Assembly (NCBI GenBank): GCA_002403455.1
Contig: DHHV01000111.1
Location: 2,632 to 34,853 of the forward strand
Length of the DNA stretch: 32,222 nt
Source: Hyphomonadaceae bacterium UBA4763
GTDB taxonomy: Bacteria; Pseudomonadota; Alphaproteobacteria; Caulobacterales; Aquidulcibacteraceae
Direction of reading: 5' to 3'
Below the pieces are notes generated by a model. It worked only from the letters and a program-made list of their open reading frames with translations, did not search any database and was not told the origin of the DNA. Below, one piece after another: positions 8,215-16,686 of this stretch. Positions within the stretch are counted from its first letter, which is position 1; every line of letters starts with the position of its first letter. Made by a program: the position numbers and the translations under genes.

Positions 8215-8889
8215 ATGGCGGCGTTGAAAGCGTTTGTATCGACGGGGCTGGCGCTGCTGATGGCGAGCGCAGCGCTGGCGCAAAGCGCGCCGGCGCCGAC
8301 CACCGCCCCGCCAGCCGATCGCGGCCTTGTGTATTTGGTCGATGCCGAGCGCGCGCAAGCGATCGCGGCGGCCAATGCCGCGTTGAACGGGCTCGCGACC
8401 ATTGAAGCGCGCTTTTTCCAGATCGGCTGGGACGGCGCCTCCAGCCAAGGCAAAGTGGTGATGGCGCGGCCGGGCAAAGTGCGCTTTGCTTATGATGCGC
8501 CGACCAAATTGCTGATCGTCGCCGATGGCGCGACGGTGGCGATCGAAGACGGCGCGTTGAAGACGGTGGATCGGGCGCCGTTGCGCTCAACGCCGTTGTG
8601 GTTCGTGCTGAAAAAGGAAATCGATCTCGGCCGCGATGCGACCATCACCGAGGTGCGGCGCGAGGACGGCTTGCTGTTCATCACGGTGCAGGACCGCTCG
8701 GGTGAAGCGCAAGGCGCACTGACGCTAGTGTTTGACGGCGCGCCGCTGGCGCTGACGCAATGGGTGGTGCGTGATCCGCAAGGCTATGTCACGCGCGTGG
8801 CGCTGTCGGACGTCACCGCGCTCGACAAGGTCGATCCGCGCTTGTTCGTGGTGAACGACGAGAACGATCCCACCGACCGGCGGCGGTGA
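8215..8889 (+). CDS. lolA: LolA-like outer-membrane lipoprotein carrier
   Basis: 224 residues. The first 22 are a signal peptide (A-L-A then Q-S). LolA proteins carry lipoproteins through the periplasm from LolCDE to the outer membrane. The body follows the family pattern: an N-terminal helix, I-E-A-R-F-x-Q-I near 65, S-S-Q-G-K-V-V-M-A-R-P-G-K-V-R-F-A-Y-D near 80, then I-V-A-D-G-A-T-V near 105, and repeated strands of an open beta-barrel. In E. coli an Arg in the R-P-x-x-F/W-x region is needed for lipoprotein transfer; the R-P-G-K-V-R-F context is kept. The ATG at 8215 is chosen because GGAG precedes it and the signal peptide starts there; an upstream GTG at 8164 would bury the signal. Several lipoprotein-like genes in this window would be clients. 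Confidence 0.85.
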   Translation: MAALKAFVSTGLALLMASAALAQSAPAPTTAPPADRGLVYLVDAERAQAIAAANAALNGLATIEARFFQIGWDGASSQGKVVMARPGKVRFAYDAPTKLLIVADGATVAIEDGALKTVDRAPLRSTPLWFVLKKEIDLGRDATITEVRREDGLLFITVQDRSGEAQGALTLVFDGAPLALTQWVVRDPQGYVTRVALSDVTALDKVDPRLFVVNDENDPTDRRR

Positions 8890-9178
8890 GGCGCGCGGGC
8901 TCATTTTTCATGGTGACTGCGTTGTTCGAAGTGACCATCGCGATGCCGGCGCGCAGCCGCCACGCTTGATAGGCTGCTGCCGGTTTGTTCCCGACATTTG
9001 CTTCCCGCTTCGGCATTCCCCGGGTGCAAATCTCAGGAACATGAGAACCACTATTAAGCATTCAGTCTGGTGGAGCTTTTAGCCCAATCATTCGGTTCGA
9101 CGCCTGGCCCAGGCGGGGGTGAGCATGATTGTCCTGCGCCCCTAGTCTTTGACGAATTTCTGGTTCAAGACACCAAGG

Positions 9179-10561
9179 ATGCATCCGCGATTGATCACTG
9201 GCCGGCCAGGCGCCGGCGCGCCGATTACATTTCTCACCCCGCCAGAAGCCAAGGCTTGGCGCGACCAAGCGACTGGAGCGCAGCGCACGCAAGCCGATTT
9301 GGTCGGGTTTGGCGGCGAAGCGGGCAAATTCCTGCTGCTGCTCGGGATCGACGGCGCGCTCGATCGGGTGTTGTGCGGGTTGGGCGAGGCGCCGCAGGCG
9401 GCGCTGATCGCCGGGCTCGCCGCGCAATTGCCGGCGGGCGAATATCGCTTTGCCAATCGACCGGGGAAGATCGCGCTGGCGCAAGCTATTTGCGCTTGGG
9501 CGCTGGGCGGCTATCGCTTCGACGCTTTCAAGACGGCGCCGAGCGCCGCGGCGCGGCTCTCTATCGCCGATGCCGATCTGCCGGCTGCGGCTGACGCGGC
9601 GCGGCTGGCGCGGGCGACCGAAAAGCTGCGCAATCTCGTTAATTTGCCGGCCAATGTGCTGGGTCCGGAAAAACTGGCGGCGGCGTTTGAGGATTTGGCG
9701 GTTGAGCATGGCGCGCAATGCGTGGTGACCATCGGCGAGGACTTGCGCGCCGCCAATTACCCGCTGATTCATGCGGTTGGACGGGCCGGAACCGAACCGC
9801 CGCGGCTGGTTGAATTGACCTGGGGCGATCCCAGCCATCCGGTCGTGGCGTTGGTCGGCAAGGGCGTCACCTTTGACACCGGCGGCTCAAATCTGAAGAC
9901 GGGCGCCGGCATGCGGCTGATGAAAAAGGACATGGGCGGGGCGGCGCATGTCTTGGCGCTGGCGCAGATGGCGATGGAGGCCAAGCTGGCGATCCGATTG
10001 GTGGTGCTGGCGCCGCTGGTCGAAAACGGCATCGGCGCCGGCGCGATGCGCCCGGGCGATGTGATCGCCAGCCGCAAGGGCTTGAGCGTCGAGATCGAAG
10101 ATACTGACGCCGAAGGCCGGTTGATCCTGGCGGATGCGCTGACGCGCGCACACGAACATGCGCCGACCTTGCTGATCGATCTCGCCACCCTGACCGGCGC
10201 GGCGCGCGTCGCCTTGGGGCCCGAGATCGCGCCGTTTTACACGCCGCAAGAGGCGCTGGCGGCCGAGATCATGGCGGCGGCGGCAGCCTGTGGGGAATTG
10301 GTCTGGCGGATGCCCCTGCATGAGGGCTATGCGAGCCAGCTCGACAGTCCGATCGCGGATGTGAAAAATCTCGGTGACGCGGCGATGGCGGGATCAATCA
10401 CCGCCGCGTTGTTTTTAAAGCGCTTTGTCGGGATCAGCGCCTGGGCGCATTGGGATATCTATGCCTGGAACGCCAAGGATCGCCCGGGCCGGCCAGCCGG
10501 CGGCGAGGCGTTCGCGTTGAACACGTTGTATCATGTGATCTCGGCGCGGGCGACGAGGTAG
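9179..10561 (+). CDS. M17-family leucyl aminopeptidase
   Basis: 460 residues. A cytoplasmic two-metal aminopeptidase that removes N-terminal residues from peptides. The catalytic C-terminal domain shows G-K-G-V-T-F-D-T-G-G-S-N-L-K (metal-binding Lys and Asp), M-K-K-D-M-G-G-A-A (second Asp and active-site Lys region), D-T-D-A-E-G-R-L and L-A-T-L-T-G-A. The usual signature is N-T-D-A-E-G-R-L; Asn is Asp here, but the metal-binding Asp and Glu are kept. The N-terminal 150 residues are the variable domain. The start is uncertain: ATG at 9179 is preferred, and a TTG at 9149 would add ten residues. The 289 bp before it hold no recognisable gene or RNA. pdxH follows 89 bp later. Confidence 0.9.
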   Translation: MHPRLITGRPGAGAPITFLTPPEAKAWRDQATGAQRTQADLVGFGGEAGKFLLLLGIDGALDRVLCGLGEAPQAALIAGLAAQLPAGEYRFANRPGKIALAQAICAWALGGYRFDAFKTAPSAAARLSIADADLPAAADAARLARATEKLRNLVNLPANVLGPEKLAAAFEDLAVEHGAQCVVTIGEDLRAANYPLIHAVGRAGTEPPRLVELTWGDPSHPVVALVGKGVTFDTGGSNLKTGAGMRLMKKDMGGAAHVLALAQMAMEAKLAIRLVVLAPLVENGIGAGAMRPGDVIASRKGLSVEIEDTDAEGRLILADALTRAHEHAPTLLIDLATLTGAARVALGPEIAPFYTPQEALAAEIMAAAAACGELVWRMPLHEGYASQLDSPIADVKNLGDAAMAGSITAALFLKRFVGISAWAHWDIYAWNAKDRPGRPAGGEAFALNTLYHVISARATR

Positions 10562-10650
10562 ATCATTGGTTGAAGGCGGCGGGCTGGACATTTGTCAGGT
10601 CGCGCCGATTTTTGTTCCCAGAACCGCTTTGTGCTCAGAAGTCCAGCTCG

Positions 10651-11319
10651 ATGACCGCCGACATCCCGCCAACCCCGACACGCGATGAATATCAAGCAGC
10701 GTTAAGCGCCGCCGAGGACGGCGCGTTTCGCGGCCCCAGCGATGATCCGTTCGCCCTGTTTTCCGCGTGGCTCGCCGATGCGCGGGCGCGGGAACCGAAT
10801 GATCCCAACGCGATGGCGCTGGCGACAGTGGACGCGGCCGGCCTGCCGGATGTGCGGATGGTGCTGCTGAAGGGCGCTGATGCGGCCGGCTTTGTGTTCT
10901 ACACCAATTTGGACAGCGCCAAAGGGGTGCAGATCGCCGTCAATCCGCGCGCCGCCTTGTGTTTTCACTGGAAGAGCCTGCGCCGACAAGTGCGGGTGCG
11001 GGGCCCACTCGCTCCGGTGGACGCCGCCGAGGCGGATTCCTATTTCGCCAGCCGCGCGCGCGATAGCCAGATCGGCGCCTGGGCGTCGGCGCAATCGCGC
11101 GCCTTGCCGGACCGCTTTGCGCTGGAAGCCGCGATCGCGCGCGAGGCGTTGCGCTTTGGACTTGGGCCCGTGCAGCGCCCGCCGCATTGGAGCGGGTTTC
11201 GCTTAACACCCTTGCGCATTGAATTTTGGCGCGACCGCCCGTTTCGCTTGCATGATCGGCTGGAATTCTCGCGGCCAGACCCCGTGGCCGATTGGGCAAA
11301 ACAGCGGTTATTCCCGTGA
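10651..11319 (+). CDS. pdxH: Pyridoxamine/pyridoxine 5'-phosphate oxidase (PdxH)
   Basis: 222 residues (E. coli 218). An FMN-dependent dimer that oxidises pyridoxine or pyridoxamine 5'-phosphate to pyridoxal 5'-phosphate, the last step of vitamin B6 synthesis and salvage. Signatures: A-M-A-L-A-T-V-D-x-x-G-x-P-D-V-R-M-V-L-L-K-G near 45, F-V-F-Y-T-N near 78, the S-A-K-G FMN-phosphate region, F-H-W-K-S-L-R-R-Q-V-R-V-x-G, and the C-terminal W-x-G-F-R-L-x-P and L-H-D-R blocks, ending R-L-F-P. The ATG at 10651 gives the family length; the frame stays open upstream into the aminopeptidase gene, but that part is not conserved. Several PLP enzymes are encoded in this window, but no shared regulation is visible. 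Confidence 0.95.
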   Translation: MTADIPPTPTRDEYQAALSAAEDGAFRGPSDDPFALFSAWLADARAREPNDPNAMALATVDAAGLPDVRMVLLKGADAAGFVFYTNLDSAKGVQIAVNPRAALCFHWKSLRRQVRVRGPLAPVDAAEADSYFASRARDSQIGAWASAQSRALPDRFALEAAIAREALRFGLGPVQRPPHWSGFRLTPLRIEFWRDRPFRLHDRLEFSRPDPVADWAKQRLFP

Positions 11320-11351
11320 AGTTTTCAGCAGATTAGCGCATCGGCCCATGC

Positions 11352-13796
11352 TCACGCGGCGTCGGCGTCGGTTCCCGTCGGTATATTGCGGGCCAAATTG
11401 GCCGGCAGGTTACAGGTGACGGTTGTGCCTTTACCGGGATCGGAGCGGATCGCCACCCAGCCGGCATGCAATTTCACCAAAGACCGCACCAGGCTTAAGC
11501 CGAGACCCGGGCCTTTTTGGTCCGTTGAGACGAAGCTATCAAAGGCGCGCGCCTGGTTCTCGTAATCCATGCCAATGCCGGTGTCGCTGACCCACAAGCG
11601 AATGACGTCCTCCAGCCGCGCGGCGCCCAGCACCACTTCGCCTTTGGGTGGGGTGAACCGCAAGGCATTATGTAGGAGGTTGAACAAGACTTGTTTTAAG
11701 CGCCGGCCATCGGCGACGATCTCGCCAATATCGTCCGGGCAGCGCAGCACGATCGAAATCTCGCGATCCAGCGCCATACCAACCACCATGTCGCGGGCGT
11801 CATTGAGCAACTCGCGCAAATCGACATGATCCAGATCAAGCTCGAACCGGCCCGCTTCGATCATGGTAATGTCGATGATATTATCGATCATTTTCGACAA
11901 TTGATCCGAGGCGGTTTTGATCGCCGACAATTGCTCACGATGTTCGGGGCTTAAGCCCTGCTCTGTCTCTTCATCCAACATCATCTCGGTAAATCCGGCG
12001 ATGGTGAATAACGGCGTGCGCAATTGATAGGTGACGTTGCTGCCGAACTCGGTTTTTAGCCGATCGGCTTGGGCGTAGATTTCCGCTTTCTCGGTCAACA
12101 GGTTTTGGACGCTGCGTTGCGAGGTGATGTCGGCAAAAGCGAGCAGGGTCGCTCCGTCTGGCAAAGGCCGCGAGGCGATCGACAAAATCGCCTCATCGGA
12201 ACGGCGAATTTCGCTGCGGAAGGGCAGGCGCGCATCGGGCGACGGGTCGGTGATCCGCGCGCGCAAACCGCGCCAAAATGGCTCGTCATGAAAGAGCGGC
12301 CGACATTTTTCTTCGAATTGGTCGAAGTCCATGCGGGCGTCGAGGTCTTGGTCGTCGAGCCGCCAAATGGCCGCCAAAGCACGATTGAACAATTTCAAAC
12401 GGGCGTCGGAGCCAAACACCGCCACGCCTTCGCGCAATTCATCCAAGGTGGCGCGTTGGACTTTGAGCTGAGCGTCATAGCGGGCTTTTAAGTCCTCTTC
12501 TGACGTCACATCGCGGAACACCAGCAACACCCCGCCCAGCGGATGACGCTGGCGCACAACTTCGATCATGCGATCGTCCGGCGAGGGCAAATGCCACAAT
12601 TCCGGGGTCATGTCGCTCAAGACTTGGTATACCGACAATTGATCGGCCCGCCACAGCACATAATCACGCAGGATGGGCAGCTTGCCAAGGTCGCGCAATT
12701 TATCGAGTATTGCGCTATGCTGCGGCTTTTCTTTCAGGAAAGCCGGGCTCAAGCCCCACATGCGCGTGAAGGCGTCGTTGAAATACATCAACTCACGGTT
12801 CGGACCGAATATGGCAACGCCGTCGGCGAGGTAATTCAGCGTTTCGTCATGGGCTTTGATGTGGCGTTCGAGTTCGTCGCGGGCTTGCTCTTCGGCGGTC
12901 ACGTCAAACGCCATGCCGGCCGCGCCGCCCGAAACCGGGAACAGCACGGTCCGCATTGCGCGCCTTTTGCCGGCAATGGTCATCCAACGCAGGCGCTCGA
13001 CCACATTTCGGGTTTTCAGCGCTTCATCGGCTTGATCGAGAACGCCGGGGTCGATCATCGATTGCCGCGCCAAAGCGACGTCGAGGCCACGCGCCTCGAC
13101 CGCGTCCAAATAGGCCTTATTGGCCCATTCGAGCCGCAGGCCGGACGACAGCCGCCAGGCCGGGAAATGCGCGCGCTGCATCATGTCCAAGAACGCCGCC
13201 GGGTCGCGGGAAATAACGATCTTGGCCTCCTCCATTGCGCCCCGCAGATTGCTTTCTTCCAGGCCCTTAATGCCCGAATCCATCAGCCATAAGACGACCG
13301 CGCCGCCGGCGACGCGCCCATCGGCTTCGATGAAACGCCCGCCGCGCCCCAAAATCAGCAACGAGAACGGCATGCCCGCCTGCCGCAACGGTCCCAATTC
13401 GTGGCGCAAGGTCGAGTCCTCGCCGCCGATCTTACGCGCTTCGAGATCAGCAAGGCCGTCCAAAATCCGCGCGGCCGGCGATTGCCGGTCCGAGGCGTCG
13501 CCGAATTGGAAGAAACTCGATAGCGCGAGCGGACTGCCATACAGCTTTGGGTCGCCCCAGCCGCCCGTTGGATCGGCGGCGGCGTCCGGCTCCCAGACGA
13601 TCACAACGCCCGGATAGGAGCTGAACACCGCCTCGGAACTCGACAGCGCGGTTTCCACGCGCCGCGCGCGGGCCTGCCAATCGCTCGAGGCGCGACGCTC
13701 GCCCCGCGTCACCCGCAGCGCCCATAAGATCGCCGCCAGCCCGGCCGCCGCCGCGCCGCCGGTCACCCATACTTGCGTCGCTTCGATCGCCGCCAT
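11352..13796 (-). CDS. divL: DivL-like PAS-domain kinase with Tyr in place of His
   Basis: 814 residues. An N-terminal membrane anchor lies at about residues 8-28. A divergent region and at least three PAS-like segments follow (about 210-310, 315-430 and 440-560), then a histidine-kinase core. In the dimerisation motif the expected S-H-E-L-R-T-P-L reads T-Y-Q-L-R-T-P-L, with Tyr590 (codon 12027-12029) where the phospho-acceptor His should be. This is the hallmark of DivL, which in Caulobacter controls the CckA-CtrA cell-cycle pathway. The ATP-binding domain looks intact: N box L-L-H-N-A-L-R-F-T-P, D-T-G-I-G-M and G-P-G-L-G-L-S-L-V. The start is uncertain: ATG at 13796 has a weak GAG, while ATG at 13841 gives 829 residues but has no ribosome site. 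The gene stands alone between pdxH and rlmJ. Confidence 0.88.
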   Translation of the reverse strand: MAAIEATQVWVTGGAAAAGLAAILWALRVTRGERRASSDWQARARRVETALSSSEAVFSSYPGVVIVWEPDAAADPTGGWGDPKLYGSPLALSSFFQFGDASDRQSPAARILDGLADLEARKIGGEDSTLRHELGPLRQAGMPFSLLILGRGGRFIEADGRVAGGAVVLWLMDSGIKGLEESNLRGAMEEAKIVISRDPAAFLDMMQRAHFPAWRLSSGLRLEWANKAYLDAVEARGLDVALARQSMIDPGVLDQADEALKTRNVVERLRWMTIAGKRRAMRTVLFPVSGGAAGMAFDVTAEEQARDELERHIKAHDETLNYLADGVAIFGPNRELMYFNDAFTRMWGLSPAFLKEKPQHSAILDKLRDLGKLPILRDYVLWRADQLSVYQVLSDMTPELWHLPSPDDRMIEVVRQRHPLGGVLLVFRDVTSEEDLKARYDAQLKVQRATLDELREGVAVFGSDARLKLFNRALAAIWRLDDQDLDARMDFDQFEEKCRPLFHDEPFWRGLRARITDPSPDARLPFRSEIRRSDEAILSIASRPLPDGATLLAFADITSQRSVQNLLTEKAEIYAQADRLKTEFGSNVTYQLRTPLFTIAGFTEMMLDEETEQGLSPEHREQLSAIKTASDQLSKMIDNIIDITMIEAGRFELDLDHVDLRELLNDARDMVVGMALDREISIVLRCPDDIGEIVADGRRLKQVLFNLLHNALRFTPPKGEVVLGAARLEDVIRLWVSDTGIGMDYENQARAFDSFVSTDQKGPGLGLSLVRSLVKLHAGWVAIRSDPGKGTTVTCNLPANLARNIPTGTDADAA

Positions 13797-13923
13797 TGAC
13801 GCTACTCGAATCAGGAAAAACCAGGAATCACCATCGCGCATTTTGGCGCGCGCGTGAATCCACTATTTTACGATTGAGCGATGGAAGATAGGTCGATGAT
13901 CGCATTAGGCCTTTTGATCATCC

Positions 13924-14748
13924 ATGAATTATCGACACGCTTATCACGCGGGCAATTTCGCCGACGTTCTCAAGCACGCCTGCCTGATCGTTAGCCTCTC
14001 GCAGATTTTGCAAAAGCCGGCTGCGGCGTTTTTTCTCGATACCCATGCCGGGCGCGGTCGGTACGACCTTACAGGCGAGGAGGCGCAGCGGGCGCAAGAA
14101 TGGCGCGGCGGCGTGGGACGTGTGCTGGGAGGCGGAGATGTTAATCCAGCGCTGTCCGGCTATGCGGAGGCCGTTCGGGGCGATCTTGCCGCCGATGCCT
14201 ATCCCGGATCGCCCCTATTGCTGGCGCGGTTCGCCAGACCGGTCGACCGCGTGATCGCTTATGAAGCGCATCCCGAGGAATTTGCGCCTTTGCAGGCCCA
14301 TCTTGCGTCGTTTGCGCAGGCGCGAGCGGTCCAAGGCGATGGATTTACGGCGCTGAAGGCGCTCTTGCCGCCGCCTGAACGGCGCGGCCTCGTGCTGATC
14401 GATCCGCCATTTGAGGCGAATGATGAGCGTCAGCGTTTGTGCCGGGCAATGGAAGCTGCGTTGCGCCGTTGGGAAACGGGGCAATATTTGATCTGGCTGC
14501 CGATCAAGAGCTATGACGAAACCCGAGCGGTTTACGATGCGCTCGCAGCGATGACGGGGCGACCGATAATAAGTCTTGAGTTGCAGATCGGACGGGCGCG
14601 GTCTGATGGCCGCCTCAACGCCTGCTGCATGATCGCCATCAATCCAGCTTTTGCTTTAGCGCAAGCGGCGCCGCGTTTGGTAGTAGTCTGCGCAGCGCAA
14701 ATGGCGGACAACGTCGGACCGATGGGACGGGTCGTGACGATTCGCTGA
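13924..14748 (+). CDS. rlmJ: RlmJ, 23S rRNA A2030 N6-methyltransferase
   Basis: 274 residues (E. coli 280). It methylates N6 of adenine 2030 in 23S rRNA using S-adenosylmethionine. The N-terminus M-N-Y-R-H-x-Y-H-A-G-N-F-A-D-V-x-K-H is diagnostic of the family. Other landmarks are F-L-D-T-H-A-G-x-G-x-Y-D-L near 37 (SAM motif), Y-P-G-S-P near 93, and the catalytic D-P-P-F-E at 160-164, with the Asp at the usual N6-methyltransferase position. The start matches the family exactly. Divergent from divL with a 127-bp gap. It ends shortly before a strong hairpin shared with the convergent TetR gene. Confidence 0.95.
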   Translation: MNYRHAYHAGNFADVLKHACLIVSLSQILQKPAAAFFLDTHAGRGRYDLTGEEAQRAQEWRGGVGRVLGGGDVNPALSGYAEAVRGDLAADAYPGSPLLLARFARPVDRVIAYEAHPEEFAPLQAHLASFAQARAVQGDGFTALKALLPPPERRGLVLIDPPFEANDERQRLCRAMEAALRRWETGQYLIWLPIKSYDETRAVYDALAAMTGRPIISLELQIGRARSDGRLNACCMIAINPAFALAQAAPRLVVVCAAQMADNVGPMGRVVTIR

Positions 14749-14779
14749 TCGGCGATGAAATGCCGAAAATCGCTGCTTG

Positions 14780-14811
14780 AAAAAACAGGCGCGAGCACAC
14801 CTCGCGCCTGT
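14780..14811 (-). terminator. Intrinsic terminator of the tetR-type gene, possibly bidirectional
   Basis: A perfect 11-bp stem (14785-14795 with 14801-14811) with a 5-base loop. Read on the minus strand it is followed directly by six T residues, as expected for Rho-independent termination of the leftward regulator gene. In the plus direction only a short C-T-A-G follows, so it may slow but not efficiently end rlmJ transcription. Confidence 0.8.
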
Positions 14812-14933
14812 CTAGTCGCGTGCGTCCGAGAGTGCGTGGTTCACAGGAGCCTCACGTCGTTCCCGATCACCACACCGAACTTGCGTTATCCGAATTTATG
14901 ACGACTGGCAATGAACAAAACGTCACACATTCA

Positions 14934-15569
14934 TCATTCAGGGGAAAGAGTTACTGGACGACCAGGTGGCGCTTTAACGTGCAATGGTGCGCGAACCGAT
15001 TGCAGAACCAGCCTTTTAACCGCCGACAAATCCCGCATCGCAAGATCCAACGTGTCGCGCCCATATAACTGAGGAAAAACAAAAATATGAGTCGCGAACT
15101 GGATAGCCTTGGCCATTTCCTCGGAGTCATCCATTTCGAACTCGCCCGACGCAATGCCTTGTTCGAGGATGTCGCGGATTTGCTTGCGCTGGCGTGCATA
15201 AGATCGGTGAATAATTTCCGGCCGCTCGATTTCAATCAGCCGCGCGATTTCAACAACGGTCTTGCGCCGCTCCATAATCTCGAAAGTCATTTCGCATCGC
15301 GCTTCCAAATAGGCGCCGAGCCGTTCATCGGCTGACCCGCGCGCAGGGTCAAAGAACCCTTGCAGTCGATCAAAAAATGCCTGTTCGTTTTCAACAACGA
15401 CCGCACATGCAAGGTCGATTTTGGATTCGAAGAACCTGTACAAATTGCCTACCGACATGTCGCAATCTTGGGCGATTTCGGCCATGGCGGTTTTCATATA
15501 GCCGAATTCGGTGAACCGGCGCCGGGCAGCGTTGAGAATTAGTCGTCGCGGGTCGTCAAATTTAGTCAT
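14934..15569 (-). CDS. TetR/AcrR-family transcriptional regulator
   Basis: 211 residues. The N-terminal helix-turn-helix domain at about residues 8-55 is typical: I-L-N-A-A-R-R-R-F-T-E-F-G-Y, then M-A-E-I-A-Q-D-C-D-M-S-V-G-N-L-Y-R-F-F-E-S-K. The helical C-terminal domain should bind a small ligand that is not identifiable. The gene is divergent from gpsA with only 54 bp between the starts, so it probably controls itself and perhaps gpsA. That gap is AT-rich, but no clear palindrome was found in it. A strong terminator follows the gene. It and gpsA look somewhat less GC-rich than their neighbours. Confidence 0.9.
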   Translation of the reverse strand: MTKFDDPRRLILNAARRRFTEFGYMKTAMAEIAQDCDMSVGNLYRFFESKIDLACAVVVENEQAFFDRLQGFFDPARGSADERLGAYLEARCEMTFEIMERRKTVVEIARLIEIERPEIIHRSYARQRKQIRDILEQGIASGEFEMDDSEEMAKAIQFATHIFVFPQLYGRDTLDLAMRDLSAVKRLVLQSVRAPLHVKAPPGRPVTLSPE

Positions 15570-15623
15570 GATTGCAACTCGAGCCCTTATGAATATTATT
15601 GCTCAAAAACCCAGGACAATCAA

Positions 15624-16616
15624 ATGTCATCTATCACAATTCTAGGCGCCGGCGCGTGGGGAACGGCTTTGGCCCAGAGCCTTGCGTGCGCAGGGCAAGC
15701 AATTTCAATGTGGTGCCATGAAAGCGACGTCGCGGTATCGATAAATGCAGAAAGACGCAACCATCTTTTTTTGGGCGAAATTGAAATTGATCCTCTGGTC
15801 ACAGCAACGACTCGGATGGAGGCGGTAAGCCCCAATGACATCGTCATTCTTGCCGCTCCTGCACAATTCATGCGGGCCGTTTTACGCGCGCATCGCGCCG
15901 TAGGTCATCGGCCCAGGGTGTATGTTTGCGTCGCCAAAGGGATCGAACGTGACACCGGCGCGTTGATGAGCGACGTTTTGTCGCAAGAGGCGCCAGACGT
16001 GCAGATCGCCGTGTTGTCTGGTCCCAGCTTTGCCGCTGACGTCGCGCGCGGTTTGCCGACGGCCGTGACGCTTGCTTGCGCGGACGCCGATTGCGCACGC
16101 GACACCGCCAAGGCGCTGCAAACGCCGAACCTGCGTCCATATATTTCCACCGACGTCATCGGAGCCGAAATCGGCGGCGCGGTGAAGAATGTGTTGGCGA
16201 TCGCCTGCGGGATTGTTGTTGGCAGGCAATTGGGCGCGTCGGCCCACGCCGCTTTGGTGGCGCGGGGTTATGCCGAGATGAAGCGATTTGCCGTTGCTCT
16301 TGGGGCGCGGGCCGAGACGATGGCGGGTATGTCGGGCCTGGGCGATTTGGTGCTGACCTGTTCGCATGCGCAATCGCGTAACATGTCGTTTGGAATTGCT
16401 TTGGGTGAGGGCCGCAATCCGGCCGAAATCTTGGCGGAAAGGCGCGTCGTCACGGAAGGGGCGGCGACAGCGCCTATACTGGCGCGGCTCGCACATGAAA
16501 AGAGTGTTGAAATGCCCATTACGGCAGCTGTTGATACAATTATTTCCCAGCGTGTCAGCGTTGACAGTGCAATTTCGGATTTGCTCTCCCGCCCGATAAA
16601 ATATGAGGCGATTTAA
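15624..16616 (+). CDS. gpsA: Glycerol-3-phosphate dehydrogenase [NAD(P)+] (GpsA)
   Basis: 330 residues. It reduces dihydroxyacetone phosphate to sn-glycerol 3-phosphate, the backbone of phospholipids. Signatures: the N-terminal nucleotide-binding G-A-G-A-W-G-T-A, A-x-P-A-Q-F near 80, C-V-A-K-G-I-E near 103, L-S-G-P-S-F-A near 133, the substrate-binding E-I-G-G-A-V-K-N-V-L-A-I-A-x-G near 181, and G-L-G-D-L-V-L-T-C near 235. In many alphaproteobacteria gpsA sits near tsaD; here it stands alone beside a TetR regulator. It is convergent with tgt, 70 bp away, and only weak dyads lie between them. Confidence 0.95.
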   Translation: MSSITILGAGAWGTALAQSLACAGQAISMWCHESDVAVSINAERRNHLFLGEIEIDPLVTATTRMEAVSPNDIVILAAPAQFMRAVLRAHRAVGHRPRVYVCVAKGIERDTGALMSDVLSQEAPDVQIAVLSGPSFAADVARGLPTAVTLACADADCARDTAKALQTPNLRPYISTDVIGAEIGGAVKNVLAIACGIVVGRQLGASAHAALVARGYAEMKRFAVALGARAETMAGMSGLGDLVLTCSHAQSRNMSFGIALGEGRNPAEILAERRVVTEGAATAPILARLAHEKSVEMPITAAVDTIISQRVSVDSAISDLLSRPIKYEAI

Positions 16617-16686
16617 AACCTGAGCCATTCGGCGAGTTCATGTTCTCATGCCGGACACTATTGTTTTTCCGTCGTGGCTGATCAGC

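Noticed and set aside
8890..9148. Possible tmRNA or remnant gene between lolA-like and the aminopeptidase
   Set aside because: A minus-strand peptide ending in A-R-L-T-A-A vaguely recalled a tmRNA tag, but it lies in the lolA-like coding end, has no stop after the Ala pair, and no tRNA-like acceptor part was found.
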